Assembly: GCA_016938795.1 (NCBI GenBank) | Contig: JAFGTZ010000259.1 | Location: forward strand, 1 to 8,743 | Reading direction: 5' to 3' | Origin: Chromatiaceae bacterium | GTDB lineage: Bacteria; Pseudomonadota; Gammaproteobacteria; Chromatiales; Chromatiaceae | DNA length: 8,743 bases | In this document: positions 6,323 to 8,743 of the stretch, piece by piece | Position numbering within the stretch: the stretch's first letter is position 1 | Layout of the letters: every line of letters starts with the position of its first letter | Notes under the pieces: generated by a model | Seen by the model: the letters and a program-made list of their open reading frames with translations, nothing else | The model's database searches: none | What the model was told of the DNA's origin: nothing | Translations under genes and position numbers: made by a program

Positions 6323-6831
6323 GAGTCACTCGACTCCCGTGGAGCGCCCTGGCCGGCGAGCAGTTGCTGGAGGCGGGCGCGTTCGGCCTCGTTCAGCTCG
6401 GTCTCAGGTTCGGCCTGGCGGCGTTGCAGGGTGCGAAAGAGCACAAAGCCGCCCGCCGCCACAAAGAGAAAGGGACCGAACCAGAGCAGCAGGGTTGAGG
6501 CCTTGAGGGGCGGATCGTAGAGCACGAAATCGCCATAGCGCGAGACCAGAAAATCCACCACCTCGTCGCGGCTGCGGCCTTCCTGCATCAGGCGATAGAT
6601 TTCCTCGCGCAGATCCTGGGCCACCTCGGCCTGGGAGGCGGCGAGCGATTCGTTCTGACACACCAGACAGCGCAGCTCGCCGATGAGATCGTGAAACTCG
6701 TCGAAGCGCGCCGGATCCTCGAAGCTGAATTCCTCCAGCGTATAGGCCTCGGCGTTGCCCATCGCCAACAAGGCGGCCAGCGCAAGCCCGCAGGTCTTGA
6801 TGTGTAATGATTTTTGCAATAAGTGGCGCAT
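6319..6831 (-). CDS. ccmH: Cytochrome c maturation protein CcmH (CycL), membrane-anchored thiol reductase
   Basis: CcmH reduces or holds the CXXCH cysteines of apocytochrome c before haem attachment, in concert with CcmG and CcmF. The 170-residue protein has a cleavable-type signal peptide (residues about 1-29, hydrophobic core GLALAALLAMG, AEA before the likely cut). The hallmark LRCLVCQ is at 53-59, with C55 and C58 the redox pair, followed by the helical bundle NESLAASQAEVAQDLREEIY. The RYGDFVLYDPPLK motif is at 98-110, a single TM at about 112-133 and a charged cytoplasmic tail. AGGGAG lies about eight bases ahead of the ATG, inside the 3' end of ccmG; the two genes are separated by 4 bases. 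The length fits the unfused CcmH family. Confidence 0.96.
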   Translation of the reverse strand: MRHLLQKSLHIKTCGLALAALLAMGNAEAYTLEEFSFEDPARFDEFHDLIGELRCLVCQNESLAASQAEVAQDLREEIYRLMQEGRSRDEVVDFLVSRYGDFVLYDPPLKASTLLLWFGPFLFVAAGGFVLFRTLQRRQAEPETELNEAERARLQQLLAGQGAPRESSDS

Positions 6832-6835
6832 CGCT

Positions 6836-7378
6836 TTAGCTCCCTGACTGATAACGCTCGACTAGGGGGCGCAGATCGCGCTCCCAGACCTCGGGCGTCA
6901 CGGGACCAATGTGCTTATGGCGGATAATGCCCTCGGCATCGACGACAAAGGTCTCGGGCGCGCCATAGATACCCCAGTCGATACCGGCCCGATTGTCCGG
7001 ATCGAAGAGCGACAGGCTGTAGGGGTCGCCGTACTGGCGCAGCATTAAAAGACCTGCCTCGCGCGAGTCCTTCCAGTTGTAGCCGATGATCTGGACGCCA
7101 CTCTGGCGCGCGATGCGCATGAGTTCGCCGTGTTCCTGGCGGCAGGAGGGGCACCAGGAGGCCCAGACGTTGACCAGCGACACCTTGCCGAGCAGCACCG
7201 AGCGATCGAGCATCTGGCCCGGCTCCTTGAGCGATTCGAGCTGGAACTCGGGCGCCGGCTTGCCGACCAGGGGCGAGGGCACCTTGCGCGGGTCGAGTTG
7301 CAGACCATAGAAGAGCAAGGCCGCCAGAACGAGAAAGATGCCCAGCGGAATGAGGGCGCGGGCGACGGATTTATTCAT
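6836..7378 (-). CDS. ccmG: Thiol:disulfide interchange protein CcmG (DsbE), cytochrome c biogenesis
   Basis: CcmG is a periplasmic membrane-anchored thioredoxin-like protein that carries reductant from the DsbD/CcdA pathway to CcmH and apocytochrome c. From ATG 7378 it has 180 residues. The N-terminal anchor is at about 8-26 (ALIPLGIFLVLAALLFYGL). The LVGKPAPEFQLESL entry to the fold is at 37-50. The active site WCPSC is at 75-79 (C76, C79), followed by GYNWKD at 99-104. The cis-proline motif GAPETF is at 139-144. An in-frame ATG at 7459 would add 27 residues, but they read through a palindromic repeat and precede what is clearly the anchor, so I rejected it. The Shine-Dalgarno at 7378 is weak (GAAGAG, about 11 bases away). 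It follows ccmF by 84 bases. Confidence 0.95.
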   Translation of the reverse strand: MNKSVARALIPLGIFLVLAALLFYGLQLDPRKVPSPLVGKPAPEFQLESLKEPGQMLDRSVLLGKVSLVNVWASWCPSCRQEHGELMRIARQSGVQIIGYNWKDSREAGLLMLRQYGDPYSLSLFDPDNRAGIDWGIYGAPETFVVDAEGIIRHKHIGPVTPEVWERDLRPLVERYQSGS

Positions 7379-7422
7379 AGTGGACAGATCTCTTCGGACA
7401 AGATCGTAAACACAAGCGGCGC

Positions 7423-7449
7423 GGCCCTCCCCAGCAAGGGGCGAGGGCC
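7423..7449. repeat. Palindromic hairpin element in the ccmF-ccmG gap
   Basis: GGCCCTCCCC (7423-7432) pairs with GGGGCGAGGGCC (7438-7449) over a 5-base loop, giving ten base pairs with a two-base bulge. It lies in the 84-base gap after the ccmF stop. No T-tract follows on either strand. It resembles the short GC-rich palindromes scattered between genes in many proteobacteria; its plus strand would translate as PSPARGEG, the kind of peptide such repeats give when called as coding. It might act as a stem-loop that stabilises or separates mRNA segments within the ccm operon. Confidence 0.5.
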
Positions 7450-7462
7450 TTCGCCACATCCT

Positions 7463-8743
7463 TTAGGCCGGAGCACGCGCCGCAGCGCGCGTGCTCACGC
7501 GATAACGCCGGTCGGTGACGGCGAGCAGTCCGCCGAGCGACATCAGGATGGTGCCCAGCCAGATCCAGCGCACATAGGGCTTGTAGTAGAGCCGCATCGA
7601 CCAGTCGCCCTCAGTGCCAATGGGTTCGCCAAGCGAGACATAGACATCGCGCAGCAGACCCGCGTCGATGGCCGCCTCGGTCATGGGCATGGAGCTGGAG
7701 AGATATTTACGCTTCTCGGGGTAGAGTTCAGCGATCGCTCGCTCGTCTTCATAGAGCGTGAAGTGACCACGCTGGGCCAGATAATTCGGCCCCGAGACGG
7801 ACGTGACCCCATGGAACTGGAAATGGTAGCCCTCGGTTTCATAGCGCTCGCCGGGTGACATGCGCACATCGGTTTCGGAGCCGTGATTGGAAACCAGGGT
7901 CACGCCCACCACAAAGACCGCCAGCCCCAGATGGGCCAGCCACATGCCGTAATAGCCACGGCTGGCGGGGCTGAAGTCGCGCCGCAGCGCGAGCAGACCG
8001 CCCTTGTGACGCAGCCGCTCGAAGAGGCTGGCAAGATGCGTCAAAACCAGCCAGGCGGTCAGGGCCAGCCCCACGGCCACGGCCATCAGGGTGTCGGAAT
8101 AGAAGGGCAGGGCCAGCACGCCCAGGCTGAGCAGCATCACCCACCAGAGACGGCGCAGCAGATGCAGCGCCTCGTCATGCTTCCAGCGCAGCAGCGGCCC
8201 CATGCCGGTGGCCAGGATGAGCGCGGGCGAGAGCGCCACGAACATCTTGTTGAACCAGGGGAAACCCACCGAGATCTTGCCCCAGCCCGCCGCCTCGTAG
8301 ATCAGCGGGGCCAGGGTGCCGAAGAGCACCACCACGGTGAGGGTGGTCAGCAGCAGGTTGTTGACCAGCAGCGAGGTCTCGCGCGAGAGCAGATCGAAGC
8401 GCCCGCCGCCCGCGATGCTCGGGGCACGCCAGGCATAGAGCGCGAGCGAGCCGCCGATGACCACGCAGAGAAAGAGCAGGATGTAGGCGCCGCGCGTCGG
8501 GTCGGTGGCGAAGGCATGCACCGAGGTGAGCACGCCCGAGCGCACCAGGAAGGTGCCGAGCAGCGACAGCGAGAAGGCCGAGATGGCGAGCAGCACGGTC
8601 CAGCTCTTGAAGGCGGCGCGTTTTTCGGTCACCGCCAGCGAGTGCATGAGCGCCGTGCCCACCAGCCAGGGCATGAAGGAGGCGTTCTCGACCGGATCCC
8701 AGAACCACCAGCCGCCCCAGCCAAGCTCGTAGTAGGACCACCA
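7463..8743 (-). CDS. ccmF: Haem lyase subunit CcmF (C-terminal 426 residues, runs off right edge)
   Basis: CcmF is the multi-span inner-membrane core of the cytochrome c haem lyase: it takes haem from holo-CcmE and attaches it to apocytochrome. The frame is open to base 8743, and the first visible residues are the periplasmic WWD domain (WWSYYELGWGGWWFWDPVEN). Position numbers here count from the right edge. TSVHAFATDP at about 73-82 carries one haem-b-region histidine. GMWLAHLGLAVFVVGVTL at about 266-283 carries another, matching H303 and H491 of E. coli by motif. Multiple TM segments, a periplasmic loop (about 285-390) and a final TM near 392-410 follow. The full protein should be about 650 residues, so roughly 220 lie outside. 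The stop is TAA at 7465-7463. It is upstream of ccmG in the same operon. Confidence 0.97.
   Translation of the reverse strand, partial: WWSYYELGWGGWWFWDPVENASFMPWLVGTALMHSLAVTEKRAAFKSWTVLLAISAFSLSLLGTFLVRSGVLTSVHAFATDPTRGAYILLFLCVVIGGSLALYAWRAPSIAGGGRFDLLSRETSLLVNNLLLTTLTVVVLFGTLAPLIYEAAGWGKISVGFPWFNKMFVALSPALILATGMGPLLRWKHDEALHLLRRLWWVMLLSLGVLALPFYSDTLMAVAVGLALTAWLVLTHLASLFERLRHKGGLLALRRDFSPASRGYYGMWLAHLGLAVFVVGVTLVSNHGSETDVRMSPGERYETEGYHFQFHGVTSVSGPNYLAQRGHFTLYEDERAIAELYPEKRKYLSSSMPMTEAAIDAGLLRDVYVSLGEPIGTEGDWSMRLYYKPYVRWIWLGTILMSLGGLLAVTDRRYRVSTRAAARAPA

Noticed and set aside
7379..7459. Upstream ATG extending CcmG by 27 residues
   Set aside because: The added residues translate the palindromic element and precede the true N-terminal anchor. 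Its only merit is an open frame.

Overview
The window looks like chromosomal core sequence from a GC-rich gammaproteobacterium. The protein matches (homodimeric-type AceE, a separate CcmH and CcmI, an EF-G paralogue of the PRK12740 type) suggest a Chromatiales-like purple sulfur or related lineage. That placement rests on remembered family resemblance, not on a search. I see no transposase, integrase, phage gene, CRISPR array, tRNA or rRNA.

Layout. Bases 1-1814 (minus strand) hold the N-terminal 604 residues of the pyruvate dehydrogenase E1 gene aceE, which runs off the left edge. A 251-base gap follows, with a good -10 box for aceE and a GC-rich hairpin just after the next gene. Bases 2066-4111 (minus) encode a 681-residue EF-G-like translational GTPase with altered GTPase motifs. 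Bases 4112-4481 have no protein gene but carry a strong minus-strand intrinsic terminator, two further short hairpins and likely promoters. This is the best place in the window for an unannotated small RNA. Bases 4482-4976 (plus) encode a YbhB-type PEBP-family protein, the only gene on the plus strand. From 4973 to the right edge lies a minus-strand cytochrome c maturation operon read as ccmF (C-terminal 426 residues), ccmG, ccmH, ccmI.

How the genes work together. The ccm genes make the haem-ligation half of System I. CcmF is the membrane haem lyase core, CcmG and CcmH are periplasmic thiol-redox proteins that keep the apocytochrome CXXCH reduced, and CcmI is the TPR chaperone that delivers apocytochrome. 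ccmG and ccmH are 4 bases apart, and ccmH and ccmI overlap at ATGA, as expected for one transcript. AceE feeds acetyl-CoA into central metabolism and has its own promoter. The EF-G-like gene and the PEBP gene are divergent and look independent.

Most of the window is ordinary housekeeping sequence. The points worth a second look are the structured, terminator-ended intergenic segment at 4291-4437, the non-canonical G motifs in the EF-G paralogue, a repeat-like palindromic segment shared between the EF-G coding region and the ccmF-ccmG gap, and the convergent stop codons that share one CTAG.
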